This document shows, in pieces, positions 42,470 through 52,699 of a stretch of DNA of 64,000 bases. The translations under genes were made by a program, and so were the position numbers. Each line of letters starts with the position of its first letter. Position 1 is the first letter of the stretch. The notes beneath the pieces are model-generated. The model worked only from the letters and a program-made list of their open reading frames with translations. It made no database searches and had not been told where the DNA came from. Source of the stretch: an uncultured Colwellia sp. (GTDB taxonomy: Bacteria; Pseudomonadota; Gammaproteobacteria; Enterobacterales; Alteromonadaceae); assembly GCA_913062815.1 (NCBI GenBank), contig CAJXWZ010000001.1, forward strand, positions 62,001 through 126,000, in the 5' to 3' direction.

Positions 42470-44179
42470 TTATTTCACTTTAAACTGTTTCACCAAAGAG
42501 GCCAAATGATGAGATAGCTGAAGAATATTCTCACTGGCGTTCATGGTATTTTCTACTGCACTGGTGGTGGTGGTAAAACTATCATTAATATTGACAATAT
42601 TTTGATTAATATCGTCGGCCACCATGGTTTGTTGTTCTGCTGAAGTCGCTATCATGGTATTTAAGTCATTTATCTCATTTATTTTCTGCTCTATGGTGGT
42701 AAAAGTAATACCTGTGCTATCTGCTTGTTGCGAAACTTGTAATGCTTCTTTTGTGCCCTCTGACATTAGGCTTACCGCATTATGGGTACCATTTTGTAAT
42801 CGAGCAATAATATTATTTATTTCACTAGTTGACTCTTTGGTTCGCTGCGCTAATGTTCTAACTTCATCGGCCACCACAGCAAAGCCCCTACCTGCCTCGC
42901 CAGCACGAGCAGCCTCAATAGCGGCGTTTAGCGCTAGTAAGTTCGTTTGTTCCGATATACTACCAATAACATCTAGAACACTAGCAATTTCAGTAGTAAA
43001 TTTATCTACATCTAAAATGGCAATATTGGCCTTGCTAATTAACGTTGATAATTCCTGCGTTTCGGCAATTGAATGTTCAACCATATCCCGGCCTTCGATA
43101 GCGGCATCTTGAGCTCCAGCAGTAGATTCAGTTGCTTGTTCGGTATTTTTAGCAACACCTTGCACCGTCGTTGCCATTTCGGTAATTGCTGTTGCTACTT
43201 GCTCTGTTGCCATTTGCTGATTTAACACGCCTTCTTTAGCCTGTTGCATTAAATCGACCAAATGAGATATGGCCCTATCGAGCTCCATACATGACTCATT
43301 CACCTGACTAACAATTTCCGAAAATTGCTTCATCATTAAATTAAAAGCCGTACCTGTAATGCCAATTTCATCCATACTCCTGACTTCAAACCTTAGGGTT
43401 AAGTCAGAAGTTTTTTGAATGTTCTCTACTGTATTACGTAACCTTTCAATTGGCGCTAATATTTCTCGCCGCATAAAATAACTAAAGAATATGCTCAAAA
43501 TGATAATAATTACTAAAATAGTAATAGAGGCATTTAGCAAAAATGAATTTTTTTCTACTACCTGCTGTGCAGATATTTTCACTTGATTACCGGACAATGT
43601 CACTACCTTACCGGCATCAACAGCTTGTTGACTAATACTTTTTAATTTGTCATTGCTCTTCTGTTGAAGATCACTTATTAGCACTTCAATTTCAATGACT
43701 AACAATCTGCTATTCGCAATCGTAGCATTACCTTTCACACGATTATCATCTACATAAGAATCAACGGCATCTAACATCAATTCATATAATTGTTCGATTT
43801 GTTCTAACAATTGTTGAGCTGAATTAGCTTCGACTTTAGCTAGTTCTGATAAGTCGCTTGTAATCAGAGTGAGGGAAGCTTCTGCATTTTCTTCAGCTTC
43901 ATTAAGCCAACTGACTGAAAGATCTAATAACCAAGCCCGCAAATTTCGAAACTCTTGATCTATTTTAATGATCCTGGCGAGTTTATTGAGTTCAATTGCT
44001 TGTTGTTTCTGTAAGATCTCTTGTTGCTGAGTAGCTTCTATTTGTTGATTGACATGGCCGCGCTGAACAATACTGATATCTGAGGTTGTTTGCACATTAA
44101 CCAATATGAAAATTAAAGCGATCGCCATTATACTCGAAAAACCTAAACTTCCAGCAATGATTTTGGTGGATATATTCAT
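42470..44179 (-). CDS. methyl-accepting chemotaxis protein
   Basis: 569 residues from ATG 44179 (GTG 44188 is the alternative). Two membrane helices (near residues 10-30 and about 220-240) flank a helical sensor rich in Gln/Glu. A HAMP domain follows ([19 protein letters not shown]), then the signalling hairpin tip [20 protein letters not shown] and [18 protein letters not shown]. No C-terminal pentapeptide for CheR is seen. It is 12-22 bp downstream of the DUF3365 haem protein gene, suggesting a joint sensing pair for a gas or redox signal; that is inference. Confidence 0.92.
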   Translation of the reverse strand: MNISTKIIAGSLGFSSIMAIALIFILVNVQTTSDISIVQRGHVNQQIEATQQQEILQKQQAIELNKLARIIKIDQEFRNLRAWLLDLSVSWLNEAEENAEASLTLITSDLSELAKVEANSAQQLLEQIEQLYELMLDAVDSYVDDNRVKGNATIANSRLLVIEIEVLISDLQQKSNDKLKSISQQAVDAGKVVTLSGNQVKISAQQVVEKNSFLLNASITILVIIIILSIFFSYFMRREILAPIERLRNTVENIQKTSDLTLRFEVRSMDEIGITGTAFNLMMKQFSEIVSQVNESCMELDRAISHLVDLMQQAKEGVLNQQMATEQVATAITEMATTVQGVAKNTEQATESTAGAQDAAIEGRDMVEHSIAETQELSTLISKANIAILDVDKFTTEIASVLDVIGSISEQTNLLALNAAIEAARAGEAGRGFAVVADEVRTLAQRTKESTSEINNIIARLQNGTHNAVSLMSEGTKEALQVSQQADSTGITFTTIEQKINEINDLNTMIATSAEQQTMVADDINQNIVNINDSFTTTTSAVENTMNASENILQLSHHLASLVKQFKVK

Positions 44180-44200
44180 GTTGATCACTTTTTAATAATG

Positions 44201-44926
44201 CTATTCAAAGATGATTAGGCTGATGGCGCCACCTAATTCTCCCAGTACTCCACCCTCTTTTTTACCGCCGGTTATATCCCTTTCACCTTTAGGCTCACCA
44301 TGGCACTTCAAACACGACTGGCCATAATATTCCGGCAAAATAAAACGATAAGCAGGCGTCCCTTTGAAGGTACTTTGTTCTGAAAAGGCTTTACCTTTTT
44401 GGTAATCATCTTTTTTGAACATTGTTTCAATAATGTTATGCTCCCATTTATCAGGCCGGTTAGCTCGGTTGCGTACATATTTCTTGGGTGCGGTAAGTTT
44501 TATTTTCATTTTACCTGACATTTTACTGTTAAATCTATTAGCAACGTGGCGAGCAAATATCGCCGGCAGAAAACCTTTAAAACCAACGCCTTTTGCATTG
44601 ATTAAATCCTGGTTTTCATCCATTACTTCTTTTACCGCTGCCATCATGGCTTTTTCTGCCGCAGTTAAGGAAGCCAAAGACAATTTATTGCCCATGGTTT
44701 TAGTATAATTTTTAAGTGCCATGGCACCTACCGCTTCACCCGATAAACCTTTATCACCAATTTCTGGTTTGTTGATATGTGCTTGGTTATCCGAGATTAC
44801 TTTTCGAGCTGCACGATATAAAGTCGTGAGTTCTTGACTGGTTTCATCTTGAGATTTAGCAAAACTTATTTCTGGTATCAATGTAACGATACAACAGAGT
44901 ATGCAAAGACATCGTTTAGTGTTCAT
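44201..44926 (-). CDS. DUF3365 (Tll0287-like) c-haem protein
   Basis: 241 residues. Four tandem ATGs occur (44935 down to 44926); AGGA overlaps the first, so the last (MNTKRCLC) is preferred. A signal peptide (LCILCCIVTLIPEISFA) is followed by a PAS-like Tll0287 fold (PF11845) with YGQSCLKCHGEP holding the haem and FILPEYYGQSC before it. DUF3365 domains are haem sensors, often fused to histidine kinases or chemoreceptors. Here it is a free periplasmic protein encoded before an MCP. Confidence 0.85.
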   Translation of the reverse strand: MNTKRCLCILCCIVTLIPEISFAKSQDETSQELTTLYRAARKVISDNQAHINKPEIGDKGLSGEAVGAMALKNYTKTMGNKLSLASLTAAEKAMMAAVKEVMDENQDLINAKGVGFKGFLPAIFARHVANRFNSKMSGKMKIKLTAPKKYVRNRANRPDKWEHNIIETMFKKDDYQKGKAFSEQSTFKGTPAYRFILPEYYGQSCLKCHGEPKGERDITGGKKEGGVLGELGGAISLIIFE

Positions 44927-45380
44927 CATCATCATCCTATGTTGGAATTAGTTAATGTTCATCCTTTAAAGTTTCGAAGCCTATAATATGATATACCCAT
45001 GTCCCTAAAAATGTAGGCTTAAATTTTAGTATAGACACATTTACTTTTTATCGCCTATAAAGCGAGTTAAATTTTTAGCTGACATAGAAGGCAAATAAGT
45101 CAATTCATTTACTTGCTATCCTTTTAGAGCTGCGCATGATGAAATTGGGCAACGACTTGTTGCTTATTAGACTTGCTTGTGGAGTTTATATACATGTGTT
45201 TTCTTTAGAAACATAAGTACATAGGGTTAGCCAAGGTTTTCAACACTTCGCCACAAGAACGGCAATAATGAACGTGCTATTTTTTCTAAAAATAATGAAC
45301 CTTGTTACAAGCATTTGTTATATTAACTCCAAGTTAGCTTTTCAGCTTATTTACAATCACGAAAACTACAAGGTACTAAA
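44927..45380. other. intergenic region, no recognised feature
   Basis: About 450 bases between divergent genes, AT-rich. It must hold the promoters for the DUF3365 operon and the cyclophilin gene. No supported ORF or RNA was seen. Confidence 0.3.
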
Positions 45381-45980
45381 GTGAACAAGTTTTTAATTCT
45401 CATGATTACTGTATTAATCTCGTCTCAATTGCTGGCAGCGAATACCGAGGGCCAGTATATCCAACCAAGTAATTTGGCCCCTAAAGTCAGAGTAGAGACA
45501 AATTTGGGTAACTTTATTGTGCAACTTGACCGTTATAGAGCCAAAATTACAACAAATAACTTTTTAGGTTATGTCGCCCGAGGACAATATGACAAAACGT
45601 TAGTGCATCGTGTTGAAGAAGGTTACCTTATTCAAGCAGGTGGGTTTATGACCAACTTTACGGAAATAGAGCCAGCTACTCCTATTTTCAATGAATCGGG
45701 CAATGGATTGAAAAACAGATTTGGCACTATTGCTATGGCGAAGCAACTTAATGATGCCCATTCAGCAACCAATCAGTTTTTTATAAACCTCAATAACAAT
45801 ACCAATTTAGATCCCGGGAAATCATGGGGTTATACTGTATTTGGTGAAGTAATTGAAGGATATGAAGTTGTTGAAACAATATCAGAAGTTGAAGTGGGTT
45901 ATAGTGAAGAACTAGGTTACCCAACGGTGCCAAAAAAAATGATCACTATTATAAGAGTGGTTATTCTTGCTGAAGAATAA
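45381..45980 (+). CDS. exported peptidyl-prolyl cis-trans isomerase (cyclophilin)
   Basis: 199 residues with a signal peptide (FLILMITVLISSQLLAA). Cyclophilin motifs: VRVETNLGNFIVQLDRYRA, NNFLGYVARGQYDKTLVHRV, IQAGGF, TIAMAKQLNDAHSATNQFFI and WGYTVFGEVIEGYEVV. The catalytic Arg lies in HRV, and the usual QFFIN is present. It acts in the periplasm on exported proteins (PpiA-like). It appears monocistronic; a weak stem GTTAGTTAT/ATAACTAAC (45984-46015) follows. Confidence 0.9.
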   Translation: MNKFLILMITVLISSQLLAANTEGQYIQPSNLAPKVRVETNLGNFIVQLDRYRAKITTNNFLGYVARGQYDKTLVHRVEEGYLIQAGGFMTNFTEIEPATPIFNESGNGLKNRFGTIAMAKQLNDAHSATNQFFINLNNNTNLDPGKSWGYTVFGEVIEGYEVVETISEVEVGYSEELGYPTVPKKMITIIRVVILAEE

Positions 45981-46098
45981 ATGGTTAGTTATTTTCATTT
46001 AAACAGATAACTAACTTAAACAAGTCATTAGCACCACGTTTTTTCAAACCTAGTTTTTAAAGCCAAGCATCAAGCATATAGAGTACTATGAAGATACA

Positions 46099-46647
46099 AT
46101 GAACCAAAATAATACCGCCAATAACAACCAGTATTCCATCGCTCAGCTAGGTCACCCTGTATTGAGAAAAATAGCGACTAGGGTTGAAGATATACCTTCA
46201 CCAGAAAGTCAGCAATTAATTGAGCATATGATGCTGGCCGTCGCTCAAGCCGGAGGGGTCGGTATTGCTGCACCACAAATTCATCACAGTAAGCGTATGT
46301 TTATTATGTGCTCTAAACCTAATGCTCGTTATCCAGATGCACCATTGATGAAGCCAACAGCTATCATTAACCCTGAGGTATTGTATTTTTCTAAAGAGAC
46401 AGAAAAAGATTGGGAAGGTTGTTTAAGTGTACCAAGCATGCGCGGTTTGGTGCCAAGGCATAAACAGATAGCCGTACGCTATTTCAACCAGCAAGGTAAA
46501 GAGCAACAAAAAGAGTTAACCGGCTTTATTGCTCGGATTTTCCAACATGAGCTAGACCATTTAAATGGCTTAACCTTTATTGACCAGTTAACGTCAAGCC
46601 AAGACTTAATTAGTGAAGTTGAATGGTATCGTCAATTTTCGAAATAA
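46099..46647 (+). CDS. def: peptide deformylase
   Basis: 182 residues with all three metal/active-site motifs: GVGIAAPQ (53-60), EGCLS (106-110) and HELDH (150-154). It removes the N-formyl group from new proteins. It lacks the usual fmt neighbour, so it is probably a second, non-essential Def copy. It is followed by about 170 bases and then the tRNA-Leu terminator on the other strand. Confidence 0.92.
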   Translation: MNQNNTANNNQYSIAQLGHPVLRKIATRVEDIPSPESQQLIEHMMLAVAQAGGVGIAAPQIHHSKRMFIMCSKPNARYPDAPLMKPTAIINPEVLYFSKETEKDWEGCLSVPSMRGLVPRHKQIAVRYFNQQGKEQQKELTGFIARIFQHELDHLNGLTFIDQLTSSQDLISEVEWYRQFSK

Positions 46648-46816
46648 TAATAGCTCAAAGATATCGTTGATTGAATAAGCGTATAAACAGCGCTTTAAAG
46701 GACCTATCTCTTTGAATTATTGGAAAGGATTGCTATTGAATTGTTCTATTCGTTGACACCAACTATTCATGAGTTTGTCGGTTAATTAGTAAATATAGCG
46801 GGTAAATTTTAGACAT

Positions 46817-46842
46817 AAAAAAACCTTGCATGAACAAGGTTT
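46817..46842 (-). terminator. Rho-independent terminator of tRNA-Leu
   Basis: On the minus strand AAACCTTG...CAAGGTTT (arms 46835-46842 and 46821-46828, loop 6 bases) is followed by a run of T. It lies 7 bases after the CCA end of the tRNA. Confidence 0.85.
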
Positions 46843-46848
46843 AAATAT

Positions 46849-46933
46849 TGGTACCGGAAGACGGACTTGAACCGTCACGCCCGAAGGCAACGGATTTTGA
46901 ATCCGTCGTGTCTACCAATTCCACCACTCCGGC
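46849..46933 (-). tRNA. tRNA-Leu (anticodon CAA)
   Basis: 85 bases on the minus strand from GCCGGAG to an encoded CCA. The D-arm (TGGTGGAATTGGTAGACA), anticodon stem and loop (CGGATTCAAAATCCG, anticodon CAA), long variable arm (TGCCTTCGGGCG) and T-loop (GGTTCAAGTCC) are all clear. The acceptor pairs GCCGGAG with TTCCGGT, with G-T pairs at both ends. Confidence 0.97.
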
Positions 46934-47072
46934 GACACAGTGACTTTAGTTATGAACTAAAGAGGTTGGCATTATACGAGAATTAACCTGCTTGGCAACA
47001 AGTTTTTCCTTACTTCATGGCTAGTTGTTGAATAAATGTACTTATGCTTAACTTTTAATATTTAAGAACAAT

Positions 47073-47726
47073 TTAAGCTTGATGGGCTTTAAGGAATATA
47101 CCAACCGCTATGTTAACTTGTTGTTTAATTTCTTCATCAGTGATGATTTCTTCTGGCAAAAGTAACACTTTAGTATGCAGTGGTCCTTTAGCCATTTCTA
47201 ACAACATCTGTGCATAATAATGACAGTCATCTAAATTTAGAACACCACTGTCCACCAGTTTTTGTAGATAGTTAGCTAAAGGTAAAGTACCCGCTACTGG
47301 GCCATTTTGGTAGATAATCTGCCCTAATTCAGGCCATTTTATTGCTTGTTGCACTATCAATCTAAACAAGGCTCTTATCGTGATTGACATCATGCCTTTA
47401 ACAAAGCGAAAGCAAACATCGTTTAGCGCATCTTGAGGAGCTAGATTTTCTTGTATTGATGTTAATGTTTGTGCCTGAATGCTTACTTGCTGTTGAATGA
47501 CCGCTAATAATAATCCTTTTTTATTTCCAAATTCATTATAGATAGATCTTCTTGAACCACCTGCCTCATTAATGATCATTGCTAAAGAAGTTTCATCAAA
47601 GCCATGTTTGAAAAACAGCTGTTGGGCTGCATCAAGAATAAGCTGCCCTCTTGCACTTAACACAGAGGCATTATTCGTTTTACCGCCTTTTTTACGTTCA
47701 ATTAAAGATGCTGATTTTTTCATCAC
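47073..47726 (-). CDS. TetR-family repressor of the RND efflux operon
   Basis: 217 residues. The N-terminal helix-turn-helix (ILDAAQQLFFKHGFDETSLA, then GGSRRSIYNEFGNKKGLLLA) is typical of TetR; the C-terminal ligand domain resembles the TetR C-terminal group with KVLLLPEEIIT near the end. It is divergent from an RND efflux pair, with two similar palindromes between the genes, so it most likely represses that pair and itself. The inducer is unknown. Confidence 0.9.
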   Translation of the reverse strand: MMKKSASLIERKKGGKTNNASVLSARGQLILDAAQQLFFKHGFDETSLAMIINEAGGSRRSIYNEFGNKKGLLLAVIQQQVSIQAQTLTSIQENLAPQDALNDVCFRFVKGMMSITIRALFRLIVQQAIKWPELGQIIYQNGPVAGTLPLANYLQKLVDSGVLNLDDCHYYAQMLLEMAKGPLHTKVLLLPEEIITDEEIKQQVNIAVGIFLKAHQA

Positions 47727-47750
47727 TATATAAAATATTTTAATCTGTTA

Positions 47751-47799
47751 TTGACTTTGGTACCACATAGTACCAGAATAAGCGGTACTGTGTAGTACC
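47751..47799. promoter_or_regulatory. TetR double operator with efflux promoter
   Basis: Site 1 GGTACCACATAGTACC (47759-47774) and site 2 GGTACTGTGTAGTACC (47784-47799) share the form GGTAC-N6-GTACC, with centres 25 bp apart, and are also inverted copies of each other extended by TTT. A plus-strand promoter TTGACT (47751-47756), 17-base spacer, CAGAAT (47774-47779) brackets site 1, so a bound repressor would block efflux transcription. Confidence 0.7.
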
Positions 47800-47891
47800 A
47801 AATATTTTTATTTAAAAACTAATAAAAGACTACACTTATTTTTAATACCGCACCTTAACGTTTAAATGTAGGCTTACTGGCAGGAATAATT

Positions 47892-48992
47892 ATGCGCACT
47901 TTTATACTCATTACTTTTATGCTCATCCTTTTTGGATGTAATCAACCGGTAGAGTCTTCAAAAAAAATAGTTCGCCCGATCATGTGGACGCAAGTATCGT
48001 TATCAAATTTTGAACAAATTCGTACCTTGTCAGGTATTGTTGCTCCTGTTGAAGCAACCAAGTTAAGTTTTGAAGTAAGTGGGAAAATCCAGAGTATTAA
48101 GGTTAACCTCGGTGACGATGTTAGCAAAGGGCAAGAGTTGGCAAGGTTAAACCAACGCAGCTTTATTTTAGGGTTACAATCGGCACAAGCGAAGTATGAA
48201 CAAGCTAAAGCGAGTTTAGTTGATGCAAAAAATAGTTATACACGCTATTCAAAATTGATCAAACAAGGTGTTGTTTCTCAATCAGGGTTTGATAATGCAA
48301 AAGCCACTTATGAAGCAAGTAAAAGTGCAGTAGACGTAGCCAAAGCTCAGTTAGATATCACAGAGAAAAACCTGCAAGATAATATATTACTCGCGCCTTA
48401 TGACGGTATTATCACAAAACGTTTATTCGAGCCATCTCAGCAAATATCTGCTGGACAATCAGTATTCGAAATAGAAGGTAAACACGGTTTAGAAGTGCGA
48501 GTCATGGTGCCAGAAACCTTAATTCAAGAACTAACACAAAATACTATTTTACCTATTCGCTTTCCTGTGTTGCCTGACATTAGTATGCAAGCACGTATTA
48601 CTGAAATCGGTACTCGCGCTGAGTCTGCCAATGCTTTTCCAGTCACTGTGGTATTACAAAAAGATAATTCATTGCTGCGAGCAGGCATGACTGCTGAAGT
48701 AGAGTTTTCTTTTGAGGGTATAGGAAGAACAGGCCATAAAGGACCTTCTATTCGCGTTCCGTTAACGGCGCTCAGCGCAGGCTTAGATCAAAAAACATTC
48801 GTTTATGTCTATAACCCAGAAAATCAACAAGTCCATAAAACAGCGGTACAAACTGAAAATATTTTAGAGAATGAAGTTTTTATCTCTTCTGGATTAAAAG
48901 ATGGTGAAATCATTGCTACGGCCGGTGTGGCATTTTTGCGTGATGGTCAACAAGTGACTTTGCTTGATGATCACGTTCAGCGATTTAATTAA
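47892..48992 (+). CDS. RND efflux periplasmic adaptor lipoprotein
   Basis: 366 residues. The lipoprotein signal MRTFILITFMLILFGC is followed by the membrane-fusion protein layout: lipoyl half VAPVEATKLSFEVSGKIQSI, a coiled-coil hairpin (SAQAKYEQAKASLVDAKNSY and the return helix), the second lipoyl half ILLAPYDGIITKRLFEPSQQ, and beta-barrel/membrane-proximal domains ending DGQQVTLLD. It links the RND pump to an outer-membrane channel. No TolC-like gene is in the operon, so a shared channel is likely. The next gene is 9 bp away. Confidence 0.92.
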   Translation: MRTFILITFMLILFGCNQPVESSKKIVRPIMWTQVSLSNFEQIRTLSGIVAPVEATKLSFEVSGKIQSIKVNLGDDVSKGQELARLNQRSFILGLQSAQAKYEQAKASLVDAKNSYTRYSKLIKQGVVSQSGFDNAKATYEASKSAVDVAKAQLDITEKNLQDNILLAPYDGIITKRLFEPSQQISAGQSVFEIEGKHGLEVRVMVPETLIQELTQNTILPIRFPVLPDISMQARITEIGTRAESANAFPVTVVLQKDNSLLRAGMTAEVEFSFEGIGRTGHKGPSIRVPLTALSAGLDQKTFVYVYNPENQQVHKTAVQTENILENEVFISSGLKDGEIIATAGVAFLRDGQQVTLLDDHVQRFN

Positions 48993-49001
48993 GGATAAAC
49001 C

Positions 49002-52000
49002 ATGAATTTAACACAAATCGCTTTTACCTATCGTAAATCTGTATTCTTAATTTTAGCTGTTTTACTTGTAAATGGCATTTTTGCCTATTTTACTTTGCCG
49101 GCCCAAGAAGACCCTACCATTACTATCAGAGAAGCCATTGTCAGCACTTCTTTCCCTGGCATGGCATCGGATAGGGTTGAGTTGCTAATTACCAAAAAAA
49201 TAGAAGAAGAAATTCGCAAAATACCTGAAGTGAAGGAGATTAAATCGACTTCTTCAGCAGGCTTGTCTGTTTTGCACGTAAAAATTTATGATCGATATTT
49301 TAATCTTGATGATATTTGGCAAAATGTAAGAAATAAAGCTAATGCTGCTCATGCAAAAATGCCTTCCGGCACAAGACCTCCTTTTATCAATGATGAGTTT
49401 GGTGATGTCTCTGTTATCACCTTAGCGCTAACGGCTGACGGTTTTAATTTAGGTGAGATGTATGACATAGCTCAGCATATCAGAGATAGCCTTTATGGTG
49501 TTGAAGGCACTAAAAAAATTGAAATATTGGGCCGCAAAGAAGAACGGATATTTTTAGAAGTATCAAATGCAAAGCTTTCTCAACTTGGTATTTCTCCTCA
49601 AGCCCTGCTTGAAGAGTTGCAAAAGCAAAATATTATTCGCTCTGGTGGTCAAATAGATACTGGACCAAAAAGCTTTATTGTTGAGCCTTCTGGTAATTTT
49701 AAAAGTGTTGCTGATATTGCCGATACGTATATAAACATACCTAATTCTGAAGACTTTATTGCCTTAAAAGATATTGTTTCCATAAAACGAGATTTTATCG
49801 ATCCCCCCGATAAACTTGCCTACTTCAATGGTGAGCCTGCACTGTTTTTTGCAACCTCCATGCTTGAGCAATATAACATTCTTGAATATGCTCCTCGTTT
49901 TACCCGAAAAGTAAATGAAATAGAAGCAACCTTACCCATAGGTTACAACATTAATATTGCCACCTACCAAGCCGAACAAGTAGAAAAAACGGTGCAAGGC
50001 GTATCGATTAATGTCATGCAAACCTTAGCAATTGTACTCGTTGTTGTTGTTGTCTTCTTAGGGGTTAGAACAGGGTTAATCGTTGGTGCAATTGTACCAT
50101 TTGTTATGTTAACTACGCTGACGGTGATGCAATTTGCTGATATGAAATTAGAGCGTATGAGTTTAGCAACCTTGATTATTTCTTTAGGTTTGTTGGTCGA
50201 CAATGGCATTGTCATTGCTGAAGACTTTAAACGCCGGCTTGAAGAAGGCGCTGAAAGATTTGATGCCATGATTAAAGGTAGTAAAGAACTGGCTATGCCA
50301 TTACTTAGCTCTTCTGCGACTACTATTTTATTTTTCTTGCCCTTAATGTTGGCAGAGCATGTTGCCGGAGAATACACTCGCTCTATTTCATTAGTTATTT
50401 TAATCACCTTACTAACAAGTTGGGTATTAGCCTTGTGTGTCACTCCTTTACTCTGCTATTTCTTTATTAAAATACCTGCACAAATAATTAAAGAAAAACA
50501 ATTGGCTAACCATAAAGGTGCCAAGACACCGTTAAGTGAAAGTAGTAAATCTTTTTCCGTTTATTATGAGTCATTTTTACATTGGGTGTTAACGCATCGA
50601 TTATTGTTCATGTTAGCCATGATAGTACTATTTATTGTGTCAATTAACGCTATGCAATTTGTTGCTCAGCAATTTTTTCCTGACTCTGACAGAACTCAGA
50701 TTACCGTAAACATTGATTTACCTAACGGTACTTCTGCCAAAGAAACCGATAGACAGATGCAAGATATCTTTAGTTGGCTTAATAACAAAGAACGCTTTAA
50801 TTACATTGATAGTTTTTCAGGTTATGTTGGTTTTAGTGGGCCAAGGTTTGTGCTGTCACTCAACCCTGAAGATCCCGCCGCTAATAAGGGCTTTATTGTT
50901 TTGAATGTAAAGGAAGGCACCGATATCACTGCGACAGTGCTCAAGCTTGATGAACAAATAGAACATGACTTTCCCAATGTTTCGGCACGGGTAAACAAAA
51001 TGTTTTTGGGGCCGTCTGACTCGAATTCAATAAAAATACAAGTTAAAGGGCCAGACAAAAACGTAATATACAAAAAAGCACAGCAAGTGATGGATGTCTT
51101 GCATAATACCCCAAACACTATTGATATTCGTACTGACTGGGAAAATCTCATTGTTAAAGTTGACGTTAAAATTGACCAACACCGTGCTAAGCGTTCAGGT
51201 CTCACGTCAGACGAAATAGCACAAGCGTTAGAAACGTACGTCTCGGGCACGCAAATTACGGAATATCGAGAAGGTGATGAAATCATCCCTGTGGTATTAA
51301 GAGCAGAGCAAGCTGAAAGAGAGAGTTTAGATAGATTAAGAACATTAAATGTCTATTCTCAAAAAACAGCGAGAGCGGTACCATTATTTCAAGTAGCTAA
51401 ACTTGAACCCTACAACCAGTTCTCAATGATTCAACATGAAGATCTCTTTAGAACCGTTAGTATTCAAGCTAGAAATACCACCATGGCAGCAGAAGATCTG
51501 AAAAAAATTATTGATGAACAAATTCAATTACTTAAATTAGATTTACCCACAAATCATTCCATAGAATATGACGGCGTTATTAAAGAGTCAGCAGACGCTC
51601 AAGTGGCATTAAGCGCAAGTATGCCCATGGTACTGGGCTTGATTTTAATTTTATTGGTTGCTCAATTTAACTCTTTTCGTAAAGCAGCCGTAATTACCCT
51701 TACCATTCCGCTTTCTTTTATTGGTGCTGTTATTGGCTTACTCGTGATGAATGCGCCATTCGGTTTTATGGTAACCCTTGGTTTATATAGCTTAGCGGGC
51801 ATTATTATTAATAATGCTATTGTCTTAATTGACCGAATAGCAATTGAAATTGAAGCAGGAAAGTCTGATTATCAAGCGCTCATAGACTCATGCCTTACCC
51901 GACTAAGGCCTATTGCCATGACAACTATCACCACAGTTATGGGCTTACTGCCACTCATTATTGGGCAAGATCCTTTGTTTTACGGCATGGCCAGTGTTAT

Positions 52001-52091
52001 CGCATTTGGTTTAGCCGTAGGCACCATTTTAACGCTTGCCGTTGTACCCGTGCTTTATAGTGCGTTTTACCAAGTCGCTAAAGCAAGTTAA
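49002..52091 (+). CDS. RND efflux pump permease
   Basis: 1029 residues, the normal size for an RND pump: TM1 at the start (FLILAVLLVNGIFAYFTLPA), two large periplasmic loops, and twelve membrane segments. The proton-relay segment is LIISLGLLVDNGIVIAEDF, and the second half has VALSASMPMVLGLILILLVA and GLYSLAGIIINNAIVLIDRI. ALPAQEDPTI-like PAQEDPTIT at residue 33 is typical of this multidrug group. With the adaptor and TetR it forms a regulated efflux system; substrates are not predictable from sequence. A hairpin follows. Confidence 0.95.
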   Translation: MNLTQIAFTYRKSVFLILAVLLVNGIFAYFTLPAQEDPTITIREAIVSTSFPGMASDRVELLITKKIEEEIRKIPEVKEIKSTSSAGLSVLHVKIYDRYFNLDDIWQNVRNKANAAHAKMPSGTRPPFINDEFGDVSVITLALTADGFNLGEMYDIAQHIRDSLYGVEGTKKIEILGRKEERIFLEVSNAKLSQLGISPQALLEELQKQNIIRSGGQIDTGPKSFIVEPSGNFKSVADIADTYINIPNSEDFIALKDIVSIKRDFIDPPDKLAYFNGEPALFFATSMLEQYNILEYAPRFTRKVNEIEATLPIGYNINIATYQAEQVEKTVQGVSINVMQTLAIVLVVVVVFLGVRTGLIVGAIVPFVMLTTLTVMQFADMKLERMSLATLIISLGLLVDNGIVIAEDFKRRLEEGAERFDAMIKGSKELAMPLLSSSATTILFFLPLMLAEHVAGEYTRSISLVILITLLTSWVLALCVTPLLCYFFIKIPAQIIKEKQLANHKGAKTPLSESSKSFSVYYESFLHWVLTHRLLFMLAMIVLFIVSINAMQFVAQQFFPDSDRTQITVNIDLPNGTSAKETDRQMQDIFSWLNNKERFNYIDSFSGYVGFSGPRFVLSLNPEDPAANKGFIVLNVKEGTDITATVLKLDEQIEHDFPNVSARVNKMFLGPSDSNSIKIQVKGPDKNVIYKKAQQVMDVLHNTPNTIDIRTDWENLIVKVDVKIDQHRAKRSGLTSDEIAQALETYVSGTQITEYREGDEIIPVVLRAEQAERESLDRLRTLNVYSQKTARAVPLFQVAKLEPYNQFSMIQHEDLFRTVSIQARNTTMAAEDLKKIIDEQIQLLKLDLPTNHSIEYDGVIKESADAQVALSASMPMVLGLILILLVAQFNSFRKAAVITLTIPLSFIGAVIGLLVMNAPFGFMVTLGLYSLAGIIINNAIVLIDRIAIEIEAGKSDYQALIDSCLTRLRPIAMTTITTVMGLLPLIIGQDPLFYGMASVIAFGLAVGTILTLAVVPVLYSAFYQVAKAS

Positions 52092-52094
52092 ATA

Positions 52095-52130
52095 AAACAG
52101 GATAAGTAATGAATATTTCTTATCCTGTTT
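52095..52130. terminator. terminator hairpin after RND operon
   Basis: AAACAGGATAAG (52095-52106) pairs exactly with CTTATCCTGTTT (52119-52130), 12-base loop. It has A's on one side and T's on the other, so it may act in both directions between the pump gene and the convergent gene. Confidence 0.65.
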
Positions 52131-52158
52131 ACTAAGTTTGAAATAAAGTATCAGAAAC

Positions 52159-52551
52159 TTAATCGAATTGTTTTTTTAGCCAAGCTAACGCTGGCTCATC
52201 TTCATAGAAAAATTCATGTTCAAAACCGGCTGCTTCATAAGCAATAAGACACAAACTTTCTGTACTTTGTGGTGTATCGCAGTTTGCTAAGTTGATGGCT
52301 ATCGCATTGACATTACCTTGGCGTAAAAAATTGACATGATATTCTAAGGCCCCATAAACTCCAATAGCTTCACCGTAGGGTATAAGCAATACCGCAAATT
52401 CTTTAAGGTCATTATCTTTAATTGCTATAATAATGTTGTTATGTAAAACAGTAAAATATTCAATATTCCACGGTCCCCTACTTTGGATAGTCATTATTCT
52501 ACCGGTAACAGATATTTCTGATTTTCCATGGGCTGAAAATTTAGAGGTCAT
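52159..52551 (-). CDS. hypothetical protein
   Basis: 130 residues without a signal peptide or membrane segment. Alternating strands and helices (SEISVTGRIMTIQSRGPWNI, FAVLLIPYGEAIGVYGALEY, and the ending EPALAWLKKQF) suggest an alpha/beta fold somewhat like STAS or SpoIIAA-like proteins, but I cannot assign a family. It is convergent with the RND operon and divergent from the RDD gene. Confidence 0.6.
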   Translation of the reverse strand: MTSKFSAHGKSEISVTGRIMTIQSRGPWNIEYFTVLHNNIIIAIKDNDLKEFAVLLIPYGEAIGVYGALEYHVNFLRQGNVNAIAINLANCDTPQSTESLCLIAYEAAGFEHEFFYEDEPALAWLKKQFD

Positions 52552-52699
52552 CTAATGCATACCTGCGAGGCAATCTAAACTGCTATAAAAAGTTAAAACA
52601 GCAATGTAAGAGAGTATTTTGATAAATAGAATTAGTTACTTTATTTTAGCTAAACTTTGTTAGACTAGCGAAAAATTTCTTTCCTTATACGAGCACTTT

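Noticed and set aside
46007..46015. Terminator after the cyclophilin gene
   Set aside because: A 9-bp stem exists (45984-45992 with 46007-46015), but there is no U-tract, so I mention it only in the gene entry.
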